A program made the translations under genes and the position numbers. Source: CBDCFL01 sp965216135 (lineage in GTDB: Bacteria > Pseudomonadota > Alphaproteobacteria > Rhodobacterales > Rhodobacteraceae). From it: 46,208 bases of DNA. How positions within the stretch are numbered: position 1 is the stretch's first letter; the number at the start of each line of letters is the position of its first letter. Of this stretch, positions 1 to 7,533 are shown in pieces. The DNA lies in assembly GCA_965216135.1 (NCBI GenBank), contig CBDCFL010000013.1:1-46208 (forward strand), read 5' to 3'. The notes under the pieces were generated by a model. That model had not been told where the DNA came from. It saw only the letters and a program-made list of their open reading frames with translations, and ran no database searches.

Positions 1-56
1 ATGACCCTCGGCATGCGCAAATGGGCGCATGGGTTCTGATCAATGACCGTTGGTAT
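1..56 (+). mobile_element. Right end of an IS630-family element (truncated by window edge)
   Basis: This stretch is nearly identical to the 3' end of the intact IS630 element that ends at 42065: the same last transposase codons (MRKWAHGF, stop at about 38-40) and the same terminal sequence ending in GGTAT. It is followed by TA at 57-58, the expected target dinucleotide. The insertion lies 39 bp upstream of the exporter gene, so that gene's native promoter region has been separated from it. Confidence 0.85.
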
Positions 57-95
57 TATATGGCGCGGATAGAAATTTATGCCGGACCTTTGGAC

Positions 96-1310
96 ATGAC
101 GCGCCGCCTTCCCATCATATTTATCCTGATCACGGTGATGATCGACAGCATGGGCATCGGTCTGATCATGCCGGTGATGCCCGATCTGATCCAGGAAGTG
201 CGCGGCGGAGATCTGGGTCAGGCGGCGATCTGGGGCGGAATTCTGGCCACCTCGTTCGCCGTGATGCAGTTTACCTTCGGCCCGACCCTTGGCAATCTTT
301 CGGACCGTTTCGGGCGGCGCGTGGTGTTGCTGTTGTCGCTGTTCTTCCTGACCATCGATTATCTGATCATGGCGCTGGCCGGAACGATCACGCTGTTGCT
401 GATCGGGCGGCTGATCGGCGGCATCACCTCGGCCACGCAGGCGACAGCGGGCGCTTTCATGGCCGATATTTCCAAACCCGGGGAAAAAGCCGCCAATTTC
501 GGCCTGATCGGTGCCGCCTTTGGCGTCGGCTTTGTGCTCGGCCCGATGATCGGCGGCCTGCTGGCGGAATATGGAACCCGCGCGGCGTTTTATGCCGCCG
601 CGTTGCTGGCCGGGGCCAATTTCATCTTCGGCTATTTGACCGTCACTGAAACCGTCACCGACGCAATCCGCCGTCCGTTTCAATGGCGCCGTGCAAATCC
701 GCTCGGTGCGTTCAAACATCTTGGCATGAAACCGGGGCTGGGCCGCCTGTTCATCGTGTTTTTTTTCCTGGCAATCGCGTTTTTCGTCTACCCGGCTGTC
801 TGGGCCTATTACGGGCAAGAGCGGTTCGGCTGGGGGCCCGCCATGATCGGCCTGTCGCTGGGGCTTTTCGGTATATCGGTTGCCATCGGGCAGGGTCTGC
901 TGATCCGCCCGATCCTGAAAGCCATCGGCGAACGAAACGCGGTTTTCATGGGACTGACGGTTGATATCACTGCGTTTTCACTCTTTGCAGTGCTCGAAAA
1001 CGGCTGGATTGCGCTGGCCATCACGCCGTTTATCGGGATCGCCTCCGTCTCCGGCCCGGCCATGCAGGCAATCATGAGCAAGATCGCCGACGATGATCAG
1101 CAGGGCGAGCTGCAGGGTGCTTTCATGTCGGTCAACGCGGTGGCGATGATCATCGCGCCCATCGTCATGACCCAGGCGTTCTGGTATTTCACCACCGGCC
1201 CCGGGCCGATTTATCTGCCCGGTGCGCCGTTTGCCATGGCCGCTTTGCTGACTTCGATCGCGCTGGCGATTTTCGCGGCGAGCCGGACAAAAGAATTGGT
1301 GACGGTTTGA
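96..1310 (+). CDS. TetA-like MFS drug/proton antiporter
   Basis: A 404-residue major facilitator with about 12 hydrophobic helices, resembling class A/C tetracycline efflux proteins and their many Rhodobacterales homologues. The loop 2-3 signature LSDRFGRR follows GPTLGN, and the motif-C-like stretch GLIGAAFGVGFVLGPMIGG lies in helix 5. It is expected to act as a proton-coupled exporter in the inner membrane; the substrate is not shown by the sequence. I chose the ATG at 96 because the upstream part of the open frame is translated IS630 end sequence. An ATG at 60 is possible but lies at the IS junction. The dehydrogenase gene follows after 81 bp, so co-transcription is possible but not certain. 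Confidence 0.8.
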   Translation: MTRRLPIIFILITVMIDSMGIGLIMPVMPDLIQEVRGGDLGQAAIWGGILATSFAVMQFTFGPTLGNLSDRFGRRVVLLLSLFFLTIDYLIMALAGTITLLLIGRLIGGITSATQATAGAFMADISKPGEKAANFGLIGAAFGVGFVLGPMIGGLLAEYGTRAAFYAAALLAGANFIFGYLTVTETVTDAIRRPFQWRRANPLGAFKHLGMKPGLGRLFIVFFFLAIAFFVYPAVWAYYGQERFGWGPAMIGLSLGLFGISVAIGQGLLIRPILKAIGERNAVFMGLTVDITAFSLFAVLENGWIALAITPFIGIASVSGPAMQAIMSKIADDDQQGELQGAFMSVNAVAMIIAPIVMTQAFWYFTTGPGPIYLPGAPFAMAALLTSIALAIFAASRTKELVTV

Positions 1311-1391
1311 TGGCGACCTGAGCCCGTCGGTTTCGGGCTGGACGTGGCCGCGCTTTCTTTGCACCGTGCGTTCAATCACGCGAGGTCGCAC

Positions 1392-2477
1392 ATGCAAACG
1401 ATCAAGGCCGCCGTTTGCCGGACACATGGTCAGCCACTGGTCATCGAAGAGGTACATTTGCGTGATCCCGGGACAAGCGAGGTTCAGGTTACGCTAGAGA
1501 CCTGCGCCATCTGCCAGTCTGACATCTCTTACATCGACGGTGGCTGGGGCGGCGATCTGCCCGCGGTCTATGGTCATGAAGCCGCAGGGAAAATAACTGC
1601 TCTTGGCCCAAACACCAGCAGTTACGCGCTTGGCGACGATGTCATCGTAACCCTGCTGCGCGCCTGTGGTGCCTGCCCGTCCTGTCAGGCCGCAGAGCCC
1701 GCCTATTGTTCCGATCAGACGCCGCCTGACGGTTCGCCGCTATTTGCCGCGGACGGCACCGGCATCGAGCGACCCATGCACTGCGGCGCGTTCGCCGAGA
1801 AAGTCACCGTGCATATCAGCCAACTGGCGCGCATCCCGCCCGACATGCCGAAAACCTCGGCCTGCCTCTTGTCCTGCGGGGTGATCACCGGGGTCGGCGC
1901 GGCGGTAAATGTCGCGCAGGTCCGCCCGGGAGAAACAATTGTCGTCATCGGCGCGGGCGGCGTCGGGCTGAACGCCATCCAAGGCGCGCGTGTCGCCGGG
2001 GCGGCGCGGATCATCGCGGTCGATCTGAACCCCGACAAGCTGGACATGGCGCTGGAATTCGGGGCCACCCACGGGGTGCTGGCGAGTGACGAAAAACCCT
2101 GGAAAGCTGCAGCGAAGGCCAATGGCGGACGCGGGGCCGACGCCGTGCTGGTCACCGTCGGCGCGATCCCGGCCTATAACACCGCCGCCCGGTATCTGGC
2201 GCGCAAGGGCCGCCTGATCATGGTTGGCATGACCCACGGCGGCGACCTGGCCAGCTATGACCCCGCAATTATCGCCAATCTCGGCCAGCGCCTGATCGGC
2301 ACCAAAATGGGCGACACAAGGCTCGCACGCGACATCCCATGGATGGTGGACCTGTACGAGCAGGGCAGCCTGAAGCTGGATGAGCTGGTCTCGGGCACCT
2401 GGGCGCTCGACCAGATTAACGAAGCCATCGCCGACACCAGGACCGGTGCGGCGAAACGAAATGTCGTATTTTTCTAG
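1392..2477 (+). CDS. Zinc-dependent medium-chain alcohol dehydrogenase
   Basis: A 361-residue MDR-superfamily dehydrogenase. The catalytic zinc site is visible as TCAICQSD near residue 38 and YGHE near residue 61. The structural zinc lobe is the four-cysteine stretch CGACPSC...YC. The Rossmann fold for NAD(P) starts at VIGAGGVGLNAIQ, followed by an acidic residue after the second strand (AVDLNPDK), which favours NAD. It oxidises an alcohol or reduces an aldehyde; the substrate cannot be read from the sequence. The ATG at 1392 matches the usual family start. The stop lies 9 bp before the next ATG, with AGGGGG between, so it is probably translated as one operon with the TmpA/TmpB-like genes and may act on a related choline- or phosphonate-type compound (inference). 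Confidence 0.85.
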   Translation: MQTIKAAVCRTHGQPLVIEEVHLRDPGTSEVQVTLETCAICQSDISYIDGGWGGDLPAVYGHEAAGKITALGPNTSSYALGDDVIVTLLRACGACPSCQAAEPAYCSDQTPPDGSPLFAADGTGIERPMHCGAFAEKVTVHISQLARIPPDMPKTSACLLSCGVITGVGAAVNVAQVRPGETIVVIGAGGVGLNAIQGARVAGAARIIAVDLNPDKLDMALEFGATHGVLASDEKPWKAAAKANGGRGADAVLVTVGAIPAYNTAARYLARKGRLIMVGMTHGGDLASYDPAIIANLGQRLIGTKMGDTRLARDIPWMVDLYEQGSLKLDELVSGTWALDQINEAIADTRTGAAKRNVVFF

Positions 2478-2486
2478 GGGGCCAAT

Positions 2487-3620
2487 ATGCCAGACTTGAC
2501 CGCGAATATATCCAAGGATGGCAATGAGTTGCGCGTCTCAAACGGCGGTGCAATTACCCGTTATCATGCCCTCTGGCTGCGCGACAATGTGCTTGACGCC
2601 GATACCCGCGACCCCGGCAACGGCCAGCGTCTGATCACCATGGCCGATCTGCCCGCAGACACGACGATCAAAGTTGCCCGCGTAGCCGGTGACAGCCTTC
2701 AGCTGACCTTCGGCCCCGACGGCAAACAGGCCAGCTTTGGTTTCGACTGGCTGTCACAACATGCCTACGACGGCGCCGCCTCATCCGGTCAGGGCCTGCC
2801 GGATCACGCGGAACCGTGGGATCGCGGGTTAAACGCCAATGTCCCCGTTGCCGATCTGGCTGACTTGCAAACCGACCCAAGGGCGCTGCGCGACTGGCTT
2901 GCCGCAATACGGCGCTATGGATTTGCCAAAGTTACCGGAATGCAGCCGCGCGAAGGCGGCGTTTTCGATATTGTCGATCTCTTTGGCTATGTCCGCGAAA
3001 CCAATTACGGGCGGCTTTTTGTGGTGCGTACCGAAGTCAACCCGACCAACCTGGCGTTCACCGGTCTTGGATTGCAGGCCCATACCGACAACCCTTACCG
3101 CGATCCGGTGCCGACGTTGCAGGTGCTCGCCTGCTTGGAAAACTCGGCCAGCGGTGGCGAAAACATGGTTGTTGACGGCTTTGCTGCCGCCCTGCGGTTG
3201 CGCGCCGAAAACGCCCAAGGTTTTGCCCTGCTTGCGGGCCACCCCGTGCGCTATGAATTTGCGGGCGAAGCCGGCGTGCGCCTGCAATCGCGCCGGCCAA
3301 TGATTGCGCTTTCGCCCGATGGCCGCCTGACCGCAATCCGCTTCAACTCGCGCTCCATCGCGCCGCTGACCGACGTGGCCTTTGACCAAATGGAAGCCTA
3401 TTATGCAGCCTATCGCCAACTTTCGGAAATCATCGACGACGAAGCGATGGAAGTGACGTTCAAACTGGCACGCGGCACCGCGTTCATCGTCGATAACACC
3501 CGCGTTCTGCACGCGCGCAAAGGCTATTCCGGGCAAGGCACACGCTGGCTGCAAGGGTGCTACGCCGACAAGGACGGGCTGCTTTCAACGCTCGCGGCAC
3601 TGGAGTTTGACGATGCGTAA
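2487..3620 (+). CDS. tmpA: Fe(II)/2-oxoglutarate dioxygenase, TmpA-like (annotated elsewhere as gamma-butyrobetaine hydroxylase)
   Basis: A 377-residue TauD/TfdA-type oxygenase with the N-terminal domain of gamma-butyrobetaine hydroxylases (HALWLRDN near residue 27). The iron facial triad is H199 and D201 in QAHTDNPYRDP and H342 in VLHARKGY, with a downstream Arg in GTRW for 2-oxoglutarate. The usual zinc-binding cysteines after WLRDN are absent (VLDADTRD). A gene for a PhnZ/TmpB-type HD oxygenase overlaps its 3' end. Known TmpA hydroxylates 2-trimethylaminoethylphosphonate at C1, and TmpB then cleaves the C-P bond to glycine betaine and phosphate. The pairing is why I prefer TmpA over carnitine synthesis. 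Family membership is firm; the exact substrate is inferred. Confidence 0.75.
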   Translation: MPDLTANISKDGNELRVSNGGAITRYHALWLRDNVLDADTRDPGNGQRLITMADLPADTTIKVARVAGDSLQLTFGPDGKQASFGFDWLSQHAYDGAASSGQGLPDHAEPWDRGLNANVPVADLADLQTDPRALRDWLAAIRRYGFAKVTGMQPREGGVFDIVDLFGYVRETNYGRLFVVRTEVNPTNLAFTGLGLQAHTDNPYRDPVPTLQVLACLENSASGGENMVVDGFAAALRLRAENAQGFALLAGHPVRYEFAGEAGVRLQSRRPMIALSPDGRLTAIRFNSRSIAPLTDVAFDQMEAYYAAYRQLSEIIDDEAMEVTFKLARGTAFIVDNTRVLHARKGYSGQGTRWLQGCYADKDGLLSTLAALEFDDA

Positions 3621-4206
3621 GGCTGATTTCCAAACCCTCACGCCCGACAATATCGTGGCCTTCCTCGGCAACATTTTTGAGCGCTGCGGCGATACTGAAT
3701 ACCTTGGCGAACCAGTCACCATGGCCCAGCACATGCTGCAAGGGGCCACGATCGCTGAACAAAACGGCATGGATGACGAGATCATCGTCGGCGCGTTGTT
3801 GCACGACATCGGCCATTTCACATCCGAGTTCGGCACGTTTTCGATGGATGACACAAAAGACCGCTATCACGAAGAGGCCGGCGCGCGGGTGCTGGCGGAA
3901 TTCTTCCCGGCGGTGATCACCGATTGCGTGCGTTACCATGTGGCAGCCAAACGCTATCTGTGCGCGACCAAGCCGGAATATCTGGACCGCTTGTCCGAGG
4001 CATCGGTCCACTCACTGAACCTGCAGGGCGGCCCGATGGGTGCGGATGAAGTTGCGCAATTCAAGCAGAACCCGAACTTGCAAAAAATCATCCAGGTCCG
4101 CTATCTCGACGATGCCGGCAAACGCTCCGATATGGAGACCCCCGATTTCTGGCATTTCGCCCCGCGCGTGCAGGCCATCGTGGACGCATACGCAAAGCCG
4201 CGCTGA
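3613..4206 (+). CDS. tmpB: HD-domain mixed-valent diiron oxygenase, TmpB/PhnZ-like
   Basis: A 197-residue HD protein that aligns with PhnZ along its whole length, including the diagnostic HVAAKRYL...LQGGPM block. Predicted diiron ligands are H40, H64-D65 (LLHDIGH), H86, H109 and an Asp near 166. The PhnZ gating pair Tyr/Glu is present in EYLGE (Y30, E33). In the known pathway TmpB oxidatively cleaves the C-P bond of 1-hydroxy-2-trimethylaminoethylphosphonate, giving glycine betaine and phosphate; PhnZ does the same for 2-aminoethylphosphonate. The ATG at 3613 overlaps the tmpA stop by 8 bp, indicating translational coupling. A TTG six bases upstream is also in frame, but ATG is preferred. Other HD-type phosphonate substrates remain possible. 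Confidence 0.78.
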   Translation: MRKADFQTLTPDNIVAFLGNIFERCGDTEYLGEPVTMAQHMLQGATIAEQNGMDDEIIVGALLHDIGHFTSEFGTFSMDDTKDRYHEEAGARVLAEFFPAVITDCVRYHVAAKRYLCATKPEYLDRLSEASVHSLNLQGGPMGADEVAQFKQNPNLQKIIQVRYLDDAGKRSDMETPDFWHFAPRVQAIVDAYAKPR

Positions 4207-4352
4207 CGCGCGGCTTGCCGTCGCCAAGAAACGCGCGCCTGAACAGGATCGACGGGGTTGTCAAACAACCCCTCTGATACCGCGACCAGCAGGTCAATAT
4301 CGACCGGGCGGAGATGTCTGATTTTCACCTTTTCGCCGCGCTCGGCCACCGG

Positions 4353-4949
4353 TCATCTATGCTCCGTATCGGCCAGCCTGACGATGCGCGCTGCGACCGC
4401 TGGCGCTGTCGCCGCGTCCAGACGTCGCTGCGCAAATGCCCGCATCAGCTCGGGGCACATAATCGCGATCATCGACGCGGTTCGCCTGATGTCGCGTTTG
4501 CTGCCCGCGATCTGGCCTCGCGTGAGGGCGCCGGTCAGTTCGGCTTTGATTTCATTGAATAGTACGTCCAGTGTCGCGGGATTGCTGCGCGCCAGCGATG
4601 TGACCAGCATCACCAGTTCGCAATCCTTGTGGCCCAGCTCCATCAACATCGTCAGGCACAGGCGCAGGCGCTTCAGCCCGCGCTTGCGGCCCTTGTGAAG
4701 GGCGTCGAAATTTGCCCGGATCGCGGCGGCGGCCTGCACGCCAATATGGGTTCGCAATTCGTCAATATCCGAAAAGTAGTTGTAAAAATTCGTCCGCCCG
4801 ATGCCCGCGGCCTGGCATAGCGTCTGCACATTTGCCGCTTCAACCCCGTCTTGCCCGATCATTCTTGATGCCGCGGCGATCAGCCGATCGCGGGTCTGCC
4901 GCGATTTGGCGGTCAAGGGCGCGGCGGAAGTTTCTGTTTGATGAGCCAT
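4353..4949 (-). CDS. TetR-family transcriptional regulator
   Basis: About 198 residues with an N-terminal TetR helix-turn-helix: RDRLIAAASRMIGQDGVEAANVQ followed by the recognition helix region CQAAGIGRTNFYNYF. The C-terminal ligand domain is all-helical and unlike any subgroup I can name. The gene is convergent with tmpB and divergent from the enolase-superfamily gene, with two palindromes in the shared 5' region, so autoregulation and control of one or both neighbours are likely (inference). An ATG at 4973 would add eight residues; the shorter start is preferred because the extra segment is unlike the family N-terminus, but no clear ribosome-binding site decides it. Confidence 0.85.
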   Translation of the reverse strand: MAHQTETSAAPLTAKSRQTRDRLIAAASRMIGQDGVEAANVQTLCQAAGIGRTNFYNYFSDIDELRTHIGVQAAAAIRANFDALHKGRKRGLKRLRLCLTMLMELGHKDCELVMLVTSLARSNPATLDVLFNEIKAELTGALTRGQIAGSKRDIRRTASMIAIMCPELMRAFAQRRLDAATAPAVAARIVRLADTEHR

Positions 4950-4977
4950 GCAACCGGACATAGGTCGCATCATTTAC

Positions 4978-4991
4978 TGACACAACTGTCA
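4978..4991. promoter_or_regulatory. Short inverted repeat, candidate operator
   Basis: TGACA and TGTCA arms separated by CAAC, directly upstream of the TetR gene. Its size suits a regulator dimer, but short palindromes also arise by chance, so this is only a candidate. Confidence 0.35.
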
Positions 4992-5008
4992 ATGCTCTAA
5001 ACAGCCGA

Positions 5009-5030
5009 ATTGCCGATGCATATCGGCAAT
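5009..5030. promoter_or_regulatory. Perfect 9-bp palindrome, candidate TetR operator
   Basis: Arms ATTGCCGAT and ATCGGCAAT are exact reverse complements around a 4-bp centre GCAT. It lies in the 191-bp divergent region between the TetR gene (start 4949) and the enolase-superfamily gene (start 5141), where a TetR dimer would be expected to bind. Binding is inferred from position and symmetry only. Confidence 0.55.
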
Positions 5031-5140
5031 CTGATGCACAACCCAGCCGGCTGGATGGCCAGCGTGTTGACAGCATATCCGCTGGTAATCCCGCACCGAT
5101 CCGGCAAATATCCGACATACCGCGCAAGGATCTTCGCCCG

Positions 5141-6346
5141 ATGAAATTGCAGGACCTGGAGATTTTCACCGTTGCCCCGCCGCCGGGCTGGGGCGGGCGC
5201 TATTGGACTTTCGTCAAGCTGACTACTGACACTGGCGTCACCGGCATGGGTGAATGTTATGCCTCATCGGTCGGGCCGCAGGCCATGGATGGTGTCATCC
5301 GCGATGTATTCGAGCGCCACATGGCCGGTGAAAACCCGGAAAACATCGAATTGATGTTCCGCCGCGCCTATTCATCCGGCTTCACGCAACGGCCCGACCT
5401 TACAGTGATGGGGGCGTTTTCGGGGCTTGAGATCGCCTGCTGGGACATCCTGGGTAAAGATCGCGACCGCCCGGTCTGGGCGCTTCTGGGCGGGATGATG
5501 AATGACCGCATTCGGTCCTATACCTATCTCTTCCCCCTGCCCGATCAGTCAATGGATGAGTTCTGGGTCTCACCGGATATGGCGGCCGAAAGTGCTGCCG
5601 CCATGGTCGATCTCGGCTTCACCGCGGTCAAGTTCGATCCCGCCGGTCCCTATACGTTGCGCGGCGGCCACCAGCCCGCGATGCGCGACATCACCCGGTC
5701 GGTCGCGTTTTGCAAAGCGATCCGCGCAGCCGTCGGCGACCGCGCCGATCTGCTGTTTGGCACGCATGGCCAGTTCACCACAGCCGGTGCCATCCGCCTC
5801 GGGCAGGCCATAGAACCATACAATCCCTTATGGTTCGAGGAACCCGTCCCGCCGGACAATATCGACCAATTTGCCGAAGTCGCGCGCGCGGTGCGCGTGC
5901 CTATCGCGGCTGGTGAACGCCACACCACCAAAGCCGAGTTCGCCGCGCTGTTGCGCGCAGGCGTCAAAATCCTGCAGCCCGCACTAGGCCGCGCCGGTGG
6001 CGTATGGGAGGCCAAAAAAATCGCGGCAATCGCCGAGACTTATAACGCTGAAATTGCGCCACATCTCTATGCCGGTCCGGTCGAATGGGCGGCGAATATT
6101 CATCTGGCGGCCTCAATCCCGAACCTGCTGATGGCAGAGACAATTCAGACCGGCGGTGCGTTCCATCTCAAGCTCATCAAGAATTCAATCACCTGGGAAG
6201 ATGGTTTCATTCGCCCACCGACAGCCCCGGGTCTTGGCATCGAATTTGACGAGGCCCTTGCCCGGGCGCATCCCTACAGCGGCGACAAGCTGCATCTGGA
6301 AATGCAGGAAGATCCCTGCGATTATACCAACGGCATCAATTTCTGA
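5141..6346 (+). CDS. Mandelate racemase/muconate lactonizing enzyme family protein (enolase superfamily), C-terminus altered by IS630
   Basis: A 401-residue enolase-superfamily protein of the acid-sugar dehydratase type. The N-terminal capping domain runs to about residue 125, then a TIM barrel with a KFD motif near 168, FEEP near 236, AGERHTT near 260 and the APHLYAGPVEWAANIHLA block near 308. The third-strand position, usually an Asp metal ligand, reads LLFGTHGQ. A sugar-acid dehydration or isomerisation is likely, but the substrate is unknown. The last six residues and the stop codon are encoded by the inserted IS630 (TA target at 6323-6324). The original reading frame continues in 7489-7531 and ends at a TAG at 8697-8699, giving a 409-residue ancestor. 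The core is intact, so it may still be active. Confidence 0.8.
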   Translation: MKLQDLEIFTVAPPPGWGGRYWTFVKLTTDTGVTGMGECYASSVGPQAMDGVIRDVFERHMAGENPENIELMFRRAYSSGFTQRPDLTVMGAFSGLEIACWDILGKDRDRPVWALLGGMMNDRIRSYTYLFPLPDQSMDEFWVSPDMAAESAAAMVDLGFTAVKFDPAGPYTLRGGHQPAMRDITRSVAFCKAIRAAVGDRADLLFGTHGQFTTAGAIRLGQAIEPYNPLWFEEPVPPDNIDQFAEVARAVRVPIAAGERHTTKAEFAALLRAGVKILQPALGRAGGVWEAKKIAAIAETYNAEIAPHLYAGPVEWAANIHLAASIPNLLMAETIQTGGAFHLKLIKNSITWEDGFIRPPTAPGLGIEFDEALARAHPYSGDKLHLEMQEDPCDYTNGINF

Positions 6347-7486
6347 CTCTGTGGGGATTCCCAAATCGGTTTTGATCTGATTCAAGGTTGGCAAAGGAGG
6401 ATCGCCATGCCAGCCAGTGTTCCGCTTCGTCGCGACTTTGATGCCCGCCACCTTCGTAAACTCGCCAGCCGTTGCAAGGATGCCCGGCAGAGCCGCCGTC
6501 TGTTGTCTCTTGCGGCGGTCTACGATGGCATGCGCCGTGGAGAGGCCGCAAGGATCGGTGGGATGGATCGCCAAACCCTGCGGGACTGGGTTCACCGGTT
6601 CAACGAAGAGGGACCGGATGGCCTCACCAACCGCAAGGGCGCGGGCCGGACGCGCTACCTGAGCGATGTCCAGATGAAAGAACTTGGCGAGATTGTCGAG
6701 ACCGGCCCCGATCCGGCGGTGGACGGGGTTGTCCGCTGGCGGCGGATCGACCTGAAGCGGGTGATCGAGGCGCGCTTTGGCGTCATCTATTCCGAGCGCG
6801 GGATATCCAGACTGCTTGGCGAACTGGGCTTTGCCCATATCAGCGCCCGCCCGCAGCATCCCAGGCAGGATAAGCGGATCATCGAGGCGTTTAAAAAAAA
6901 CTTCGCCGACACGCTCCAGGTGCATATAGCTGACCTGCCAGCGGGAACGCCGGTGGAGATCTGGTTCCAGGACGAAGCACGCCTTGGCCAGAAGAATGGC
7001 CTGACGCGCCTGTGGGCGAGAAAGGGAACGCGCCCCCGCCAGCCGGCCGATCAGCGCTATCACAACGCCTATCTGTTCGGCGCCATCTGTCCGGCTCACG
7101 GCAAGGGGCGGCGCTCATGCTGCCTTGGGCGGACGCGCAAGCCATGCAGATGCATCTCGACGAGATCAGCCGCCACGTCGCCCGAAAGGCCCATGCGGTT
7201 GTGCTGATGGATCGGGCCGGATGGCACACCACCGGCAAACTCAAAGTCCCGAAGAACCTCACCATCATCCTGCTGCCATCGCGCGCTCCGGAACTGAACC
7301 CGGTGGAAAATATCTGGCAGTACTTGCGCGCCAATTGGCTCTCCAACCGCGTGTTCGAAGACTACAATGCCATCGTCGATGCTGGATGCGAAGCTTGGAA
7401 AAAGCTCATCGCACAGCCCGAAACCATCACATCAATCGGAATGCGAAAATGGGCCCATATCGGTCAATGTTAAATGCCGCTGGTAT
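6325..7486 (+). mobile_element. IS630-family element, type A copy 1 (inactivated)
   Basis: A 1162-bp element flanked by TA at 6323-6324 and 7487-7488. Its left end starts TACCAACGGCAT and its right end finishes with ATGCCGCTGGTAT, which form an imperfect terminal inverted repeat. It is almost identical to copy 2 (7534-8696) but one G shorter, with a few substitutions. It is inserted in the last codons of the enolase-superfamily gene. Confidence 0.9.
6407..7473 (+). pseudogene. IS630 transposase, frameshifted
   Basis: Same transposase as the intact copy at 7616-8683: N-terminal helix-turn-helix region (GMDRQTLRDWVHRF) and a DDE domain with WFQDEARLG, LMDRAGWH and ELNPVENIWQYLR. A run of five G in the intact copy (8314-8318) is four G here (7105-7108), which shifts the frame after HGKG, and the second half continues in another frame. 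AAAGGAGG lies 6-7 bp before the ATG. It is a non-functional copy unless frameshifting restores it. Confidence 0.9.
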
Positions 7487-7488
7487 TA

Positions 7489-7531
7489 TTCGCAAGAAAA
7501 CCGGTTTGAGGGCGGCGCTCCGGCGCGGCGT
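7489..7531 (+). other. Displaced 3' codons of the enolase-superfamily gene
   Basis: Removing both IS630 copies and one TA of each duplication rejoins GAT-TA at 6320-6324 with this 43-bp segment and the TAG at 8697-8699. The restored frame reads DY-SQENRFEGGAPARR-stop. This segment is therefore the original C-terminal coding end of the gene at 5141 and not a random spacer. Confidence 0.75.
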
Positions 7532-7533
7532 TA

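Noticed and set aside
2487..3620. A gamma-butyrobetaine dioxygenase of carnitine synthesis
   Set aside because: The overlapping PhnZ/TmpB-type gene and the missing zinc cysteines favour TmpA, though substrate proof is lacking.
5067..5072. TTGACA as a -35 box for the enolase-superfamily gene
   Set aside because: No acceptable -10 hexamer occurs at 15-19 bp spacing.
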